The notes under the pieces are model-generated. The model was not told where the DNA came from. It did no database searches and saw only the letters and a program-made list of their open reading frames with translations. Below, one piece after another: positions 63,367-64,000 of a DNA stretch of 64,000 nt; position 1 is the first letter of the stretch; each line of letters starts with the position of its first letter. Origin of the DNA: Bacteroidales bacterium (GTDB lineage: Bacteria; Bacteroidota; Bacteroidia; Bacteroidales; UBA932); the NCBI GenBank assembly GCA_017959005.1, contig JAGDBO010000001.1, positions 155,596 through 219,595 of the forward strand, in the 5' to 3' direction. The translations under genes and the position numbers were made by a program.

Positions 63367-63384
63367 ATGCTCATCTAATTTTTG

Positions 63385-63392
63385 CAAAGATA
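63385..63392 (-). promoter_or_regulatory. -7 box TATCTTTG for the Fic gene
   Basis: CAAAGATA on plus, 18 nt before the ATG at 63366. It supports that start over the open-frame start at 63417. Confidence 0.65.
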
Positions 63393-63619
63393 AACATTTG
63401 CGGCGAACAAACCGCAAAATTTGCGGCTTATTTACCGAATTGTTATAAAAATATTGAGAATGAAAGTGGGAACAAAAAGAATATCACGCTCGGTTTGAGC
63501 GGGTTAAAGGTGGTGCTGGGAAAATATGAACCCTGTTCCAATTGAGTCTCTTCAAGTCACCAAAAACGGCCATAACTGACTTATTTCCAATAATATTTAT
63601 TTCTTTCAGTTTCTTTGCG

Positions 63620-63627
63620 TATCTTTG
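63620..63627 (+). promoter_or_regulatory. -7 box TATCTTTG, possible integrase promoter
   Basis: Perfect TAnnTTTG. It would give a leader of about 235 nt to the integrase ATG; the first two CGTGTCGG copies lie just after the expected start site. Confidence 0.45.
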
Positions 63628-63641
63628 CATTAAGTTAAAAC

Positions 63642-63828
63642 CGTGTCGGAAAACGTGTCGGTCTAACTTGAGCAAAAAATGCATTAGAATGCGCTGAAAC
63701 GTGTATTAGCGGCTATTGCAGTTGTCAAAGAACACGCAAATTTAAGAAAATGAATTGAAATAACCAAATATTTGACCGTGTCGGACCAGGCAAATCACCG
63801 TGTCGGTAATCCCTCTCGACCGTGTCGG
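63642..63828. repeat. Five copies of CGTGTCGG upstream of the integrase
   Basis: Copies start at 63642, 63654, 63777, 63799 and 63821. Four are preceded by C (CCGTGTCGG, itself CCG/CGG around TGT). The last three are exactly 22 bp apart (two helical turns) and the first two are 12 bp apart. This looks like recombinase or excisionase arm-type sites, or operators. Confidence 0.65.
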
Positions 63829-63867
63829 AAAAAGACATAAACCCTGCTTTAATAACACAACCCCTGT

Positions 63868-64000
63868 ATGAAAGCAAGATTCAACGTAAAGCCAGAAGTT
63901 AACAAAGCCGGCGAAGCCCCCATCCGGGTTTCCCTCTTCATCCGCGGTACTCGTATGATGCAGAGCATCGGCTTCACCATTGACCCTAAACAATGGAACC
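63868..64000 (+). CDS. Tyrosine recombinase/phage integrase, N-terminal part (cut by window edge)
   Basis: The first 44 codons read MKARFNVKPEVNKAGEAPIR, then a strand RGTRMMQSIGFTIDPKQWN. This matches the arm-type DNA-binding domain of Bacteroidetes integrases (pattern: MKxxFxxR-K-x-GEAPIxLRI ... ISTGIxVxPKxWN). The catalytic domain lies beyond the window. It suggests that a mobile element starts here and continues rightward. Confidence 0.72.
   Translation, partial: MKARFNVKPEVNKAGEAPIRVSLFIRGTRMMQSIGFTIDPKQWN

Larger units (their letters stand above)
63393..63867. other. 475-bp non-coding region between Fic and the integrase
   Basis: I see no credible gene. It holds a small hairpin CGCTC/GAGCG at 63487-63501, a plus-strand promoter box TATCTTTG at 63620-63627 and five CGTGTCGG repeats (annotated separately). 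A recombination attachment site could lie here. Confidence 0.5.

Overview
The window is chromosomal DNA of a Bacteroidales bacterium, probably gut-associated; the genus cannot be fixed from sequence alone. The evidence is the recurrent Bacteroidetes promoter box TAnnTTTG upstream of most transcription units, weak or absent Shine-Dalgarno sequences, a fused SecDF, a GldE-like CBS protein, fimbrillin-type and BspA-type surface lipoproteins, a gingipain-like peptidase pair, a DUF4172-type Fic protein and a Bacteroidetes-type tyrosine recombinase at the right edge.

Layout. 1-8.2 kb: end of a HTH regulator, xpt, a GH3 lipoprotein, tRNA-Ser(GCT) with its own promoter and terminator, an acyl-CoA ligase, then a three-gene minus-strand envelope operon (PD40/SPOR protein, PQQ-like propeller lipoprotein, esterase). 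8.3-18.9 kb: housekeeping block secDF, rnr, gpmI, dnaE. 19-25.4 kb: Ig-like/kelch lipoprotein, a decayed ATPase remnant, a MenA-like prenyltransferase, a nitroreductase, an XRE-DUF1016 nuclease-like gene and a membrane-bound AraC-type regulator. 25.4-28.6 kb: a phased TTGAC array, a 44-residue ORF and a large repeat-rich surface lipoprotein. 28.7-35 kb: an operon of a ThiL-like protein lacking its catalytic residues, sufB, pnuC, sufC, a short sufD and ugd, then a convergent sugar aminotransferase. 36.5-47 kb: a five-gene operon of TonB-dependent receptor, DUF4876-like lipoprotein, DUF6850-like barrel and two gingipain-like/HEAT proteases. 47-51.1 kb: a fimbrillin-like lipoprotein behind a second 48-residue ORF, a DUF4143 ATPase and a LolC/E-like permease. 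51-62.2 kb: rbfA, tyrS, an S37-type peptidase, ispE, a C69 dipeptidase, a phosphopantetheinyl transferase, gldE, groESL, tadA and tRNA-Gln joined to a thioredoxin-like lipoprotein. 62.2-64 kb: a Fic protein, five copies of CGTGTCGG and the start of an integrase, which marks the edge of a mobile element.

Most worth following up. (1) The 10.4-kb TonB/DUF4876/DUF6850/double-C25-HEAT operon looks like a self-contained outer-membrane system with two paralogous caspase-fold proteases and no SusD partner. (2) Two unlinked modules each pair a tiny ORF sharing the core P-[QE]-[IV]-x-V-L-x-I-x-T-E-S with a fimbrillin-domain lipoprotein. (3) A lipoprotein start codon lies 2 nt after the mature end of tRNA-Gln. 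(4) A ThiL paralogue with every metal/ATP Asp motif substituted heads the suf operon. All family assignments were made by eye from translated sequence; no searches were run.
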